From: an uncultured Clostridia bacterium
GTDB lineage: Bacteria; Bacillota; Clostridia; Christensenellales; Aristaeellaceae
Assembly: GCA_934630705.1 (NCBI GenBank)
Contig: CAKTWP010000002.1
Location: 62,001 to 126,000, forward strand
Length of the DNA stretch: 64,000 bases
Direction of reading: 5' to 3'
Under the pieces are notes generated by a model, which was given only the letters and a program-made list of their open reading frames with translations, was not told the origin of the DNA and searched no databases. Shown one piece after another: positions 1 to 8,521 of this stretch. Numbering within the stretch: position 1 is the stretch's first letter; the number at the start of each line of letters is the position of its first letter. The position numbers and the translations under genes were made by a program.

Positions 1-61
1 CAAGACTCCAGGCACGTTTGCATTCGGAGTCCCATTCATAGAACGAAACAGGGGCCGATTT

Positions 62-826
62 TCATTCGCCCTCCCGGCAGACCACCGGATAAGGCCGGGG
101 ATGCACAAAGCCCAGCTTGGCGGCCAGCGCCGCGCTGACAGGGGTCATGGCGTCCCAGTGCGGGCGCAGGCCCTTTTCCAGGCAGGCGAGCACAAAGGCC
201 GCGCCGCAGGCCGTGGCCAGCCCCTGCCGGCGATAGGCGCCGGCCGTGTCGATTTCCACTTCCAGCTGCCCGTCCGCATGGGCATACGCCCCGCAGCCCG
301 TCGCAATTTCATCGCCCTTCAGAGCGGCGATGGCCAGCCCGTGCCGGGAAAACGCGGCATAATCCGCATAATTGTTTACGATATCCCCAATGCCGCCTGC
401 CATCCTGCAGGCTTCATACAGCGCCGGCGTATCCACCCTTTGCAGCCGGAACCCCGCCGGGGGCCGGGCCAGGCGGCGCAGCCGGGCTTCATCGAAATGG
501 GCTGGGGTTTCCAGATCGAACCGGGTCATTTCCTCGCCCGCGCCCAGCGCTTTGGCCAGCGAAAGCCAATCCGGGCTGCCGGAGAAGGTGAGGAAGCCCC
601 AGGGCTGCGCGTTCATGGCCGCCTGAATCAGGGCGGCCCGGGGTACGCCGCCCAAGAACGCGAACCCGCCCACCAGCACCATCCCGCTTTTTCCATCCGC
701 GCTCAGCAGCGCCTGGCCCAGATGGCCCTGCAGCCCGGACAGCAGCAACGTGTCCCGGGCGCCGGGAAACAGAGGCAGCAGCGCCCGGCGTGCGTCCCGG
801 CCGGTTAAGGGCCGCAGCTCATTCAT
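62..826 (-). CDS. GNAT family N-acetyltransferase
   Basis: A 254-residue protein. The C-terminal half carries the acetyl-CoA-binding signature of the GNAT fold (YRRQGLATACGAAF, about residues 198-211), followed by a typical helix and the closing segment AAKLGFVHPRPY. The N-terminal half has no strong motif, which fits the two-part GNAT_acetyltran type of family (established knowledge). The substrate cannot be read from the sequence. Its ATG lies inside the end of dnaX (8-nt overlap), so it is probably translated from the dnaX transcript by coupling. In many Firmicutes this position is held by yaaK-recR, so the neighbour here is unusual. Confidence 0.8.
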   Translation of the reverse strand: MNELRPLTGRDARRALLPLFPGARDTLLLSGLQGHLGQALLSADGKSGMVLVGGFAFLGGVPRAALIQAAMNAQPWGFLTFSGSPDWLSLAKALGAGEEMTRFDLETPAHFDEARLRRLARPPAGFRLQRVDTPALYEACRMAGGIGDIVNNYADYAAFSRHGLAIAALKGDEIATGCGAYAHADGQLEVEIDTAGAYRRQGLATACGAAFVLACLEKGLRPHWDAMTPVSAALAAKLGFVHPRPYPVVCREGE

Positions 827-2414
827 CGATCTGCACCTTGTCCCGGCCGAACATGTCGATCAGCCCGGCCAGATTCTTTTCATCCTGAGGCGCGGCCTCC
901 TTGGGGGCCTGCTGTTCGCCCTGAGGATCGAATTTGCAATCGCCGCCGCCGCACTGCTTCAGCGCGGCTTCCACCTTGGCCCGCCGCTCCGAGGCGGAGA
1001 GCATGGTGACAAAAATCTCCGTGCCCGGGCCGAACAGGGCCTTATACGTGCCGTCCCGGTATCCGCCGTATTTCCCCTGAGACAGAGGGCCGAAAATGCC
1101 AGGATCCGTTTTTTTTAGGTATTTCAGCGCATCGTTCCACACGTCCTTGGGCGGCTTGCTGCCCGCAGGCACCGGGGTTTCCACGATGGGCGCTTCCCGG
1201 ATGGGGGCTTCGGGCCGGTTTGCCCGTCCCGCCGCCTGAACCGGGGCGGCGCGCACACCGTTCTTTTCCAGCTGGGCCAGCCGGTTTTCCAGCTCTCCGA
1301 TGCGCTCCAGCAGCGCTTCGATGTCCTGTTCCTGCGGCTGATCGCACACCCGCAGGGCGAAAATTTCCAGCACGGATCGGGCGGACGCGGCCCACCGGGT
1401 ATCCCCTTCTGCCTTCATGCACAGGTCCAGCGCCCGCAGCAGCCGCTGCTGGGAAAACTGGGCGGCCTGCTCCGCATAGCGCCGGGCGTTATCCCCGGTG
1501 GCCCCCAGCAGCGCGCCATCGGGACCACAGAGCTTGGCGGCCATCAGCAGCCGCAGATGGGCGGAGAGATCCTTGAGAAACACCTGCACATCCCGGCCGC
1601 CCCGCATCAGCTCATCCACCAGCCGCAGCGCTTCGCCGCCATTTTTTTCCGCCAGCGCACCGGCAAAGGAAAACAGAAACGCCCGATCCGCCGTGCCCAG
1701 CGCCTGGCGCACCGCTTCCTCGGTGATCTTTTCGCCGCCGCCCATGCACATATCCAGAATGGACAGCGCATCGCGCATGCCGCCTTCCGCCGCCCGGGCG
1801 ATCAGGCTCAGGGCTTCCGGCTCCGCCTCCGCCCCGGACGACTGCGCCACATGGGCCAGATGCCCGGCGATTTCCGCTTCGGAAAACCGTCCGAAATCAA
1901 ACCGCTGGCAGCGGGAGAGGATGGTGGAGGGCAATTTCTGGGGCTCGGTGGTGGCCAGGATAAACACCATGTATTCCGGCGGCTCTTCCAGGGTTTTCAG
2001 CAGGGCGTTAAAGGCCGCGTTGGAGAGCATATGCACTTCGTCGATGATATACACTTTATATTTGCCGAACTGGGGCGGGTAATCCACCTTTTCCAGCAGC
2101 TCGCGGATTTCCTCCACCCGGCTGTTGCTGGCCGCGTCCATTTCGTACACGTCAAAGGACGCGCCGCTTTCGATGGTCTTGCAGGATTCGCACTCCCCGC
2201 AGGGGTCGCCGTTTTGGGGATTCAGGCAGTTGATGGCCCGGGCCATGATTTTCGCCGCGCTGGTTTTGCCCGTGCCGCGGCTGCCGCAGAACAGATACGC
2301 ATGGGCAATCCGCCCGGTGGACACCTGGTTGCGCAGGGTTTTCACAATGGCTTCCTGGCCCACCATATCCGAAAATGTTTTGGGCCGCCACACCCGATAC
2401 AGCGCCTGATACAT
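819..2414 (-). CDS. dnaX: DNA polymerase III subunit gamma/tau
   Basis: Clamp-loader ATPase of the replisome, 531 residues from the chosen start. It opens with the family hallmark MYQALYRVWRPKTF. Walker A GSRGTGKT is at about 44-51, a four-cysteine zinc module at C63, C72, C75 and C78, Walker B IIDEVHM at about 123-129 and the SRC sensor motif at about 167-169. The C-terminal third is the low-conservation tau region. An in-frame ATG nine codons upstream exists, but the ATG at 2414 is preceded by GGAGGTG at good spacing and matches the conserved N-terminus. A promoter lies at 2454-2482. The stop overlaps the following acetyltransferase gene. Confidence 0.97.
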   Translation of the reverse strand: MYQALYRVWRPKTFSDMVGQEAIVKTLRNQVSTGRIAHAYLFCGSRGTGKTSAAKIMARAINCLNPQNGDPCGECESCKTIESGASFDVYEMDAASNSRVEEIRELLEKVDYPPQFGKYKVYIIDEVHMLSNAAFNALLKTLEEPPEYMVFILATTEPQKLPSTILSRCQRFDFGRFSEAEIAGHLAHVAQSSGAEAEPEALSLIARAAEGGMRDALSILDMCMGGGEKITEEAVRQALGTADRAFLFSFAGALAEKNGGEALRLVDELMRGGRDVQVFLKDLSAHLRLLMAAKLCGPDGALLGATGDNARRYAEQAAQFSQQRLLRALDLCMKAEGDTRWAASARSVLEIFALRVCDQPQEQDIEALLERIGELENRLAQLEKNGVRAAPVQAAGRANRPEAPIREAPIVETPVPAGSKPPKDVWNDALKYLKKTDPGIFGPLSQGKYGGYRDGTYKALFGPGTEIFVTMLSASERRAKVEAALKQCGGGDCKFDPQGEQQAPKEAAPQDEKNLAGLIDMFGRDKVQIDE

Positions 2415-2453
2415 CCAGCCCCACCTCCATGTTTCATCCACTTGTTACGCTCT

Positions 2454-2482
2454 ATTATCGCCCATTTTGCCCCGGCTTGCAA
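2454..2482 (-). promoter_or_regulatory. Sigma-A-type promoter of dnaX
   Basis: On the minus strand TTGCAA (2482-2477) is followed after 17 bp by GATAAT (2459-2454), about 40 bp upstream of the dnaX ATG. Confidence 0.6.
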
Positions 2483-2507
2483 GAGGAAAACCGCTAAATA
2501 TATTTGC

Positions 2508-2680
2508 GAGAGGGGTATTCTTTGGCGGCCAAAGAATACCCCTCTCGCGCTCTCCCTAAGAAAACCGAATGGGATAAAGTCAGATTTTGTCGATGCTGCA
2601 ATGCGCACCGGGAGATTGCATCCCTGAGTACGCCTTGGCTGGATTGAAAAGAAACGGGTGTCCGTTTTTCCTTATGCTGA
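2508..2680. repeat. Dispersed palindromic element, copy A
   Basis: One arm is clear: a hairpin of GCGAGAGGGGTATTCTTT against AAAGAATACCCCTCTCGC, followed by GCTCTCCC and AAAACCGAATGGGATAAA. A degraded central palindrome (CAATGCGCACCGGGAG) follows; the second arm is lost. The methyltransferase and dnaX flank it in the same orientation. See the repeat-family finding for the consensus. Confidence 0.8.
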
Positions 2681-2740
2681 GGCGCATGGGTGATCAAACG
2701 TGAACCGGGGCGTATCCCGGTCGATGTTCCCCGCACAATG

Positions 2741-3496
2741 TTATTCTCCTGCAATAGTCTTGATCGCCGTCACATGCCAGCGTTCATCGCCGGGGCGGGG
2801 CGGCGTCATCCGCTGGCGGCCGAAAAAGCGGATGTGGGAAAAGCCCGCTTCCTTCAGCCAGGCGCGCAGCTCCGTCCGGGAATGGGCCCGCTGGGTCTGG
2901 CGCTCCTCCAGGCGGTCATAGGCCCCATCGGGCCGGCGCACGAAAATGGACAGCGCCATATCCACCCGTGCTGTTTTTTCGTCATAGGCGTTTTGCCAGA
3001 TATAGGATATTTCCGGATCGTCGGCGGTCAGCGTCTGGTTTCCCAGGGTCTGGGACAGCTTTTCGGGGGTGGACACATCGAAGATCAGCGCGCCGCCGGG
3101 CCGCAGTGCCTGATGTGCCGCCCGGAAAAAGGCCTGCGCGGCGGCGGGATCGGCCAGATAATTTACGCCGTCGCAGGTGCTCAGCACGCAGTCCACCCGC
3201 CGGGGCACCGTCAGCTGCGCCATATTCTGACGGATAAAGGGGATCATCAGTCCCGCCGCCCGGGCCTTTTCCATGGCTGCGGCCAGCATTTCCTCGGAGA
3301 GATCCACGCCGGTGATCTGGTATCCCATCCGGCGCAGAGGCAGCGTGAGGCTGCCGGTGCCACAGGCGCATTCCACGCACCGGGCCTTATCGCCCACGCC
3401 GCAAAGGCGCATCAATTGCCGGTAATGCTCCGCCCAGCCCACATAGTCCACCGAAGCCATCATCCGGTCATACACCCGGGCAAACGCCGTATACAT
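2741..3496 (-). CDS. Class I SAM-dependent methyltransferase
   Basis: A 251-residue Rossmann-fold methyltransferase. Motif I is VECACGTGSLTLPL (about 41-54), motif II is ITGVDLSEEML and the post-motif segment ALRPGGALIFDVSTPEKL is typical of the family. The N-terminus (YTAFARVYDRMM) resembles Firmicute methyltransferases of the YqeM type, though the target is not evident. A spore-protein gene lies immediately upstream on the same strand, and the repeat copy at 2508-2680 lies downstream. Confidence 0.85.
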   Translation of the reverse strand: MYTAFARVYDRMMASVDYVGWAEHYRQLMRLCGVGDKARCVECACGTGSLTLPLRRMGYQITGVDLSEEMLAAAMEKARAAGLMIPFIRQNMAQLTVPRRVDCVLSTCDGVNYLADPAAAQAFFRAAHQALRPGGALIFDVSTPEKLSQTLGNQTLTADDPEISYIWQNAYDEKTARVDMALSIFVRRPDGAYDRLEERQTQRAHSRTELRAWLKEAGFSHIRFFGRQRMTPPRPGDERWHVTAIKTIAGE

Positions 3497-3502
3497 GCTG
3501 CT

Positions 3503-3667
3503 TTACTCCGCCTTTTTCTTTCGTTTCCGCGCGCCCACCAGCCCGCCGATCCGGCCGCTTTCCGCCGTGCTCAGCCCGGCCCAGCCCACGGCCTGCAGCT
3601 TTTCCAGCAGGCCCAGCTCCCGGGCAATTTCGTATTTCAGCCGCTGCTCATAATCAAGCATGCGCAT
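3503..3667 (-). CDS. Alpha/beta-type small acid-soluble spore protein
   Basis: A 54-residue protein found by translating the minus strand by eye. The N-terminal part has LKYEIARELGLLEKLQ (10-25), followed by VGWAGLSTAESGRIGG (27-42) and a basic tail rich in Lys and Arg. These correspond to the two conserved blocks of alpha/beta SASPs, which coat and protect spore DNA (established knowledge). The ATG at 3667 follows AAGGGGGTGG at close spacing. A CATACTA box upstream matches the forespore sigma-G -10 element. It is 6 nt upstream of the methyltransferase start, so co-expression is possible. Confidence 0.85.
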   Translation of the reverse strand: MRMLDYEQRLKYEIARELGLLEKLQAVGWAGLSTAESGRIGGLVGARKRKKKAE

Positions 3668-3693
3668 ACCACCCCCTTCTTTTCATCCGGGAA

Positions 3694-3700
3694 TAGTATG
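3694..3700 (-). promoter_or_regulatory. Candidate sigma-G -10 box for the SASP gene
   Basis: The minus strand reads CATACTA (3700-3694), the consensus forespore -10, placed 27 bp before the SASP start codon. The -35 region is AT-rich but a clear GNATR box at 17-18 bp was not found. Confidence 0.45.
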
Positions 3701-3736
3701 CGCAGCGATTACGTTTATTTTTCTCTCTGAATTCAA

Positions 3737-4756
3737 TTATTGCTGCGGCGCGTCGGGCGGGGTCTGCTCCTCGTCCTCATCGTCGTCATCCTCGTCGCTG
3801 GCCATGCCGCGGTTAATCTGCACGCCTTCCATATGGGCGTTAATGAACCGATCGAACACCGCATTGGTGTAGCTGGCCATCACGAACCGGGACAGGGCGT
3901 AGCCGATCAGGATATAATACCCTGCCAGCAGCATCAGCGCGATCAGGGAGCCGGTGAGATAGAAGGCCACCAGGGCGATCAGCGAGGGCAGCAGCAGCAC
4001 CAGCCGGATGCCCACGGTCTGAGGCAGGCGGGCAATGGCCATCATGATGCTGTTTTTCACCAGCGTGCGGAAATTCACCTTATAGCACACCATCACCGGA
4101 TACATATACACCAGCCCCAGCACCCAGATCAGCCCCAGCATCAGAATCAGCATCTGGGGCACCACGAAAAAGGCGCTTTGCTTGGCCATGTTGCCATAGA
4201 ACTGATAGCATACATACATCAGCAGCGGCAGCACCGACGTGATCGCGGACACGCCCAGGGCCTGCTTCCAGTTATCCTTCACCGCATCCTTGAAATCGGA
4301 CCAGACGAAGGCGTGCTCATCCCGGGCCCAATTCCGGGTCACATACGCCAGGCCGGCCTTCACCGGGCCGGTGATCAGGATGCAGGGAATGGCCCAGAGG
4401 CAGAAGGTGGACAAATTGGCGTAAAACATGTTCACGGCCATTTCGTTCAGGTCCATGTCCTTGAGCAGGTCGATCTGCTCCTGGGTCAGGCTGCCCATAT
4501 CGCCGGTGGCCACATAATTTTGATAATCCGACGTTACCACCATCACGTTAAACATGGAGCTGATGCACGTGCCGATCAGGATGATGATCGGCAGCCAGGC
4601 CACAATGGTCATCAGGTTCAGCCGGCACAGGGCGCTGAAACGCACCCGCAGCATTTCCCAGAAAAGCTGCCAGCGGTTCTTGGGCAGGTCTTCCTTCTTA
4701 AAATCGCCCTTTCCGCTTTTGCCGTAATAAAAGCCGTTCATCATCTTGCCAAACAT
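3737..4756 (-). CDS. DUF624/YesL-like integral membrane protein
   Basis: A 339-residue protein with about six hydrophobic segments (near residues 50-70, 115-135, 165-185, 195-220, 245-265 and 270-290). The N-terminus has FYYGKSGKGDFKKEDLPKNR and the C-terminal tail is strongly acidic (DEDDDDEDEEQ). Multi-pass topology and the ITGPVKAGLAYVTRNWARDE segment suit the DUF624 (YesL) family, whose molecular function is unknown. It stands alone, divergent from the two-component system. The acidic tail is probably cytoplasmic (inference). Confidence 0.65.
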   Translation of the reverse strand: MFGKMMNGFYYGKSGKGDFKKEDLPKNRWQLFWEMLRVRFSALCRLNLMTIVAWLPIIILIGTCISSMFNVMVVTSDYQNYVATGDMGSLTQEQIDLLKDMDLNEMAVNMFYANLSTFCLWAIPCILITGPVKAGLAYVTRNWARDEHAFVWSDFKDAVKDNWKQALGVSAITSVLPLLMYVCYQFYGNMAKQSAFFVVPQMLILMLGLIWVLGLVYMYPVMVCYKVNFRTLVKNSIMMAIARLPQTVGIRLVLLLPSLIALVAFYLTGSLIALMLLAGYYILIGYALSRFVMASYTNAVFDRFINAHMEGVQINRGMASDEDDDDEDEEQTPPDAPQQ

Positions 4757-4857
4757 TCTTGCTATCTCCAGCCTTTCTTGATCGAATATGTACAGTATAG
4801 CATATTTTTTACCGAAAGGGAACAGGAAATTATATTGCGAAAATGAAAATGGTTTAT

Positions 4858-4893
4858 GCGGGAGGAGGCTTTTTCGTCAAAAGCTCCTTCCGC
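4858..4893. repeat. Isolated repeat arm (hairpin)
   Basis: GCGGGAGGAGGCTTTTTCG with its inverted partner ending CTCCTTCCGC. It closely resembles the terminal hairpin of the dispersed element (compare 25270-25313) and sits in the divergent gap between the DUF624 gene and the response-regulator gene. Confidence 0.65.
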
Positions 4894-4940
4894 AATATGC
4901 ATACCGTTTTCCCCAGATTGCGGCGCGGAGGTGGCAGGGG

Positions 4941-4970
4941 TTGAAGGGAATGGCAAAAACATGCTATAAT
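4941..4970 (+). promoter_or_regulatory. Promoter of the two-component operon
   Basis: TTGAAG (4941-4946), 18-bp spacer, TATAAT (4965-4970), about 48 bp before the response-regulator start. Confidence 0.6.
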
Positions 4971-5017
4971 GAAGCAACAGCCCGGGGCGCTGCCCCGGCC
5001 GGCAGGAGGGGAACGGC

Positions 5018-5716
5018 ATGAACAAAAAGAAACTGATTCTGATCGCGGATGACGAAATCGGCATTCATGAATCCCTGCGGATTTATCTGACCCGGGAGGG
5101 CTATGAGGTATATTCCGTGTTCCGGGGGGACGACGTGATGGAGGCGTTCCAGCGGATGCGGCCGGATCTGGTGATTCTGGATATTATGATGCCCGGCCGC
5201 GCAGGCACCCAGGTCTGCGCGGATATTCGCGCGGTTTCCATGACCCCCGTGATTATGCTCACCGCCAAGGGCGAGGAAGTGGATAAGCTGCTGGGGTTTG
5301 CGCTGGGCGCGGATGATTATATCGTGAAGCCCTTCTCCCCCCGGGAGATCGTGTCCCGCATTCAGGTGATTTTCCGGCGCATGAACCAGATGCAGTCCGC
5401 CCCGGATCAGGGCCGATTGGAAATTGGCAACACAGTGATCGACCTGAAATGCTATGAGGTGCGGGTGAAGGGCGATAACGTGCTGCTTTCGCCCAAGGAA
5501 GTGGAGATTTTGCATCTGATGGCCAGCCATCCCCGCCAGGTGTTTACCCGGGAGCAGCTGCTGGATAATATCTGGGGCTTTGATTTCAATGGCGATCCCC
5601 GGGTGGTGGATACCAGCATCAAGCGGATCCGCAAAAAGCTGCCGGAGGATACGTCCATTGCCCTGAAATCCGTTTACGGGGTGGGCTATAAGGCGGAGGT
5701 GGAGGAGGATGCCTAA
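5018..5716 (+). CDS. OmpR/PhoB-family response regulator
   Basis: A 232-residue transcription factor. The receiver domain (1-120) has the acidic pair D11-D12, phospho-acceptor D55 in LVILDIMMPG, a conserved Thr in LTAKGEEV and Lys in DYIVKPFSP. The DNA-binding domain (about 130-228) is a winged helix with LLSPKEVEILHLMASHPRQV and VVDTSIKRIRKKL. GGCAGGAGGGGAACGGC precedes the ATG. It overlaps the histidine kinase gene by 8 nt, so the two form a cognate pair. The regulon is not evident; the architecture is that of PhoP/ResD/VicR-type regulators. Confidence 0.93.
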   Translation: MNKKKLILIADDEIGIHESLRIYLTREGYEVYSVFRGDDVMEAFQRMRPDLVILDIMMPGRAGTQVCADIRAVSMTPVIMLTAKGEEVDKLLGFALGADDYIVKPFSPREIVSRIQVIFRRMNQMQSAPDQGRLEIGNTVIDLKCYEVRVKGDNVLLSPKEVEILHLMASHPRQVFTREQLLDNIWGFDFNGDPRVVDTSIKRIRKKLPEDTSIALKSVYGVGYKAEVEEDA

Positions 5717-7424
5717 ATGGTCCTCCTATCTGACCAGGTTTCTGCTGCTGATGGCGCTGGGCAGCCTGATGATGACCGTGGCCTTTTTCGGGCTTTCGGA
5801 TTACTTCTTTAACCAGGTGTATACCTCCACCCATTACGCCTCCCTGAGCAAGAACCTGCAGGCGGCGGATGAGCTGCTCAGGCAATATCAGGCCGGGGAG
5901 ATCGACCAGGATACCCTCCGCGCAAGCGTGAACCCCACTTTGAACCCGGACAGCAGCTTTTATATGCTGCTGGATACGGACGCCCGGGTGCTGGCCTATA
6001 CCAACGCCGCCGCGCCCTATTTCGCCGGCGGCACCAAGGACGCGCTGATTGCCAGGCTGAAAACGGACGGCGCCGCCGTGGTGCACGGCCCGGATGCGGA
6101 CACGCTGGTGCTGATTATGGGCGAGAAAACGGATTACGGCTATGTGCTGGCGGGAAAGACCATGCGGGTGTATTCCCGCGCGTCGCTGTCCTTCCGCACA
6201 AAGCTGATGATCTCCATGGGCATGGTGCTGTGCACCATCCTGCTGCTGAGCACGTTTGCCGCCCGGAAGGTCTCCCGCCCCGCCCGGATGCTCACCGAAA
6301 CGGCCACCCGCCTGGCGGATGGCGAGCAGGTGTTGCTGCCGGAAAACATGCCCGGCGAAGAAATGCGGGAGATTGCCAAGGCGTTTAACTATATGTCCCG
6401 CACCATCGCCAAGGCCATTCAGGATCTGCGCCATGAAAAGGACACCATGGCGCTGGTGCTCAGCGGGCTGAACGAGGGCATTCTGGCGGTGGACGCCAGG
6501 GGCCAGGTGATTCACGAAAACCCGGCGGCCCGCAGCCTGCTGGGGGAGGGCGACGCCCGGCAGACCGTGCTGGACGCGCTGATGGCGGACGAACAGGCGC
6601 CCGAATGGGGCGGAAAGATTCATCAGGGCGATCGAATATTGCAATACATGATCGGCCGGCTGACGGTGGAGGAGGGGGAAGCCCCCCGGGGCACCGTGGC
6701 GCTGATCCGGGACATCACCGAGGAAGAACGGCTGGAACGGACGCGGCACGACTACGTGGCCAATATTTCCCATGAGCTGCGCACGCCGCTGGCCTCCATG
6801 CGCGGCCTGGCCGAGGGCCTGCGGGATGGGATGGTTACCGAGGAAAAGGACCGGCAGCGGTATTACAACATCATCGTGAACGAGGTGACGCGGCTGTCCC
6901 GGCTGGTGAATGATCTGCTGGAGCTGAGCAGCCTGCAATCCAATCCTGCCGCCTTTGAAATGGAAACCATTGATCCCAACGAGCTGATTTATGACCTGCA
7001 CGACCGCAACGGCAGCCTGTTTGTGGAGAAAGGGCTGGCTTTTGTGCGCAGCCTGCCGGAGGAACCGCTGCCGGATGTGTGGAGCAATGAGGACCGGCTG
7101 GCGCAGGTGCTGACGATCTTTCTGGATAACGCCCGGAAATACACCCCGGCCGGGGGCACAGTGACCCTGGGCGCGGAGAAAGCGCCCGGCGGCGTGCGCT
7201 TTTTCGTGCGGGATACGGGCATTGGCATGGACGAGGAAACCCGGCGCATGGCCTTTGAACGGTTCCATCAGGCTGAGCGCAGCCGCAGCGATAAGGGCAG
7301 CGGTCTGGGGCTGTCCATCGCCAAGGAAATCCTGCAGAAAATGGATGTGGCCATCCGGCTGGAAAGCCAGCTGGGCCAGGGCAGCGAATTTTCGTTTGTG
7401 ATAAACGAAAAAGAGAAAGCGTAA
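5709..7424 (+). CDS. Sensor histidine kinase (HAMP-PAS-HisKA-HATPase)
   Basis: A 571-residue membrane kinase. TM1 is at about 10-30, an extracytoplasmic sensor at about 31-165 and TM2 at about 166-185. HAMP (RKVSRPARMLTETATRLADG) and a PAS-like domain (about 245-335) follow. The dimerisation box is NISHELRTPLASM with phospho-acceptor H355. The ATPase domain shows the N box NARKYTPAGG, G1 DTGIGM and G2 GSGLGLSI. The layout matches WalK/PhoR/ResE kinases. Its start overlaps the regulator gene, implying translational coupling. The ligand is unknown. Confidence 0.94.
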   Translation: MPKWSSYLTRFLLLMALGSLMMTVAFFGLSDYFFNQVYTSTHYASLSKNLQAADELLRQYQAGEIDQDTLRASVNPTLNPDSSFYMLLDTDARVLAYTNAAAPYFAGGTKDALIARLKTDGAAVVHGPDADTLVLIMGEKTDYGYVLAGKTMRVYSRASLSFRTKLMISMGMVLCTILLLSTFAARKVSRPARMLTETATRLADGEQVLLPENMPGEEMREIAKAFNYMSRTIAKAIQDLRHEKDTMALVLSGLNEGILAVDARGQVIHENPAARSLLGEGDARQTVLDALMADEQAPEWGGKIHQGDRILQYMIGRLTVEEGEAPRGTVALIRDITEEERLERTRHDYVANISHELRTPLASMRGLAEGLRDGMVTEEKDRQRYYNIIVNEVTRLSRLVNDLLELSSLQSNPAAFEMETIDPNELIYDLHDRNGSLFVEKGLAFVRSLPEEPLPDVWSNEDRLAQVLTIFLDNARKYTPAGGTVTLGAEKAPGGVRFFVRDTGIGMDEETRRMAFERFHQAERSRSDKGSGLGLSIAKEILQKMDVAIRLESQLGQGSEFSFVINEKEKA

Positions 7425-7437
7425 GCGTTAATTAAAT

Positions 7438-7545
7438 GCAAGAGGGGCTTTCTTTCAGAAGAAAGGAAGCCCCTCTTGCGCTCTCCTAAAGAAAGTTATC
7501 AGGGATACATACGAATTTCTATCTTATCAGTAATGCGCCCCGTTT
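7438..7545. repeat. Dispersed palindromic element, copy B (one arm plus half centre)
   Basis: Hairpin GCAAGAGGGGCTTTCTTTC against GAAAGGAAGCCCCTCTTGC, then GCTCTCCTAAAGAAA, TATCAGGGATA and AATGCGCCCCG. It lies between the convergent histidine kinase and U32-like genes and could terminate both transcripts. Confidence 0.8.
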
Positions 7546-7574
7546 GGAACCGGGATGGTTTTTCCTCCCAATAA

Positions 7575-8486
7575 TTAAAACAGATCCAGCATGTTGTCCA
7601 GATAGATTTCCTCCCGAACGCGGAGCTGGTATTCGGGCCGGGTCAGGTAATAGAGCAGAAATTCCAGAATCAGCGCGTTGCCCAGGGAGCGGCCCTCGAT
7701 CTTAAAATGGGAAAAGCCCGCAGGCAGGTAAACGTTCCGGATGTCGCCGACGCTGATGAAGCCCGGATTGGCCATGGCTTTGGAAAAGCGATAGCCGCCT
7801 GCAGCATCCGGCGCGGCGCAGCGATGCTCCGGGCCGGGTATGCCCAGATTTTTGCGGCTCACTGCCTCATAGCACGCCTTTCTGTCCCGGCAGCCAAACC
7901 AGCAGCATTCGTTGCAGAGAAATTCCACCTTGGCCTTCTGCGCGTCAGGCAGCGCGCGGAGACGGTCCAGGGCCTTGTTCAGCCGAAAATCCGGCACCAC
8001 ATACAGAAAATCCTTCCGCGCCAATTCCTGCTGAAACTGTGCAAAATCCGTGAGCACCTTGGTAGTGGAGGAAACGAAATACAACCCGGGATACTGCTTT
8101 TTCAGATAATCAAGCAGCAGCTCCGAATGAATAATCACGCCGTTTCGTGGCCCTTGGCCTTCTGCAAGCAGACGGCACAGCGCATTGCATTTCCGATCCG
8201 AAAGATGCTCTGGCTTCAACAGGGAATTGCTGAAGGTCAACCGGGCGGAAACGCCGTATTCCCGCGCCAGCGAAAGCGCCGCGGCCGGATCGCATTCGCC
8301 CGCCCCCACGCGCCCGCCGCCCCAAAGGCAATCCGCAGGCGCGCCGTAAAGGGAACCGATCTCGCACCATTCGTAAAAGTATTCCCGATGCTCCCGAAAC
8401 AGCGGCAGAAACAGGCGATATAAATCGTAAAATTCAAACAGGCCGGGCAGATGATAATAGGCCGTGTTTTTTCCGGATTCATTCAT
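7575..8486 (-). CDS. U32-peptidase-like protein with cysteine cluster
   Basis: A conserved-looking protein of 303 residues from the ATG at 8486, which has AAAGGA ten bases upstream; an in-frame ATG at 8552 has no clear ribosome site. It begins MNESGKNTAYYHLPGLFEF. Notable features are a cysteine cluster (CNECCWFGCRDRKAC) that could bind a metal or Fe-S cluster, and FSHFKIEGRSLGNALILEF, which resembles the FKIEGR segment of U32 peptidases and U32-type hydroxylases. The U32 family is a TIM-barrel (established knowledge); membership here is inference. Function unknown. It lies downstream of a broken hydrolase gene on the same strand. Confidence 0.5.
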   Translation of the reverse strand: MNESGKNTAYYHLPGLFEFYDLYRLFLPLFREHREYFYEWCEIGSLYGAPADCLWGGGRVGAGECDPAAALSLAREYGVSARLTFSNSLLKPEHLSDRKCNALCRLLAEGQGPRNGVIIHSELLLDYLKKQYPGLYFVSSTTKVLTDFAQFQQELARKDFLYVVPDFRLNKALDRLRALPDAQKAKVEFLCNECCWFGCRDRKACYEAVSRKNLGIPGPEHRCAAPDAAGGYRFSKAMANPGFISVGDIRNVYLPAGFSHFKIEGRSLGNALILEFLLYYLTRPEYQLRVREEIYLDNMLDLF

Positions 8487-8521
8487 GCGTGAAATGTCCT
8501 TTGCTGAAATCTCCGCGATTG

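Noticed and set aside
1..61. Feature at the left edge
   Set aside because: Sixty bases downstream of the acetyltransferase stop with no terminator or gene that can be supported.
2415..2740. Signal recognition particle RNA upstream of dnaX
   Set aside because: The conserved SRP helix 8 sequence was not found on either strand in this gap.
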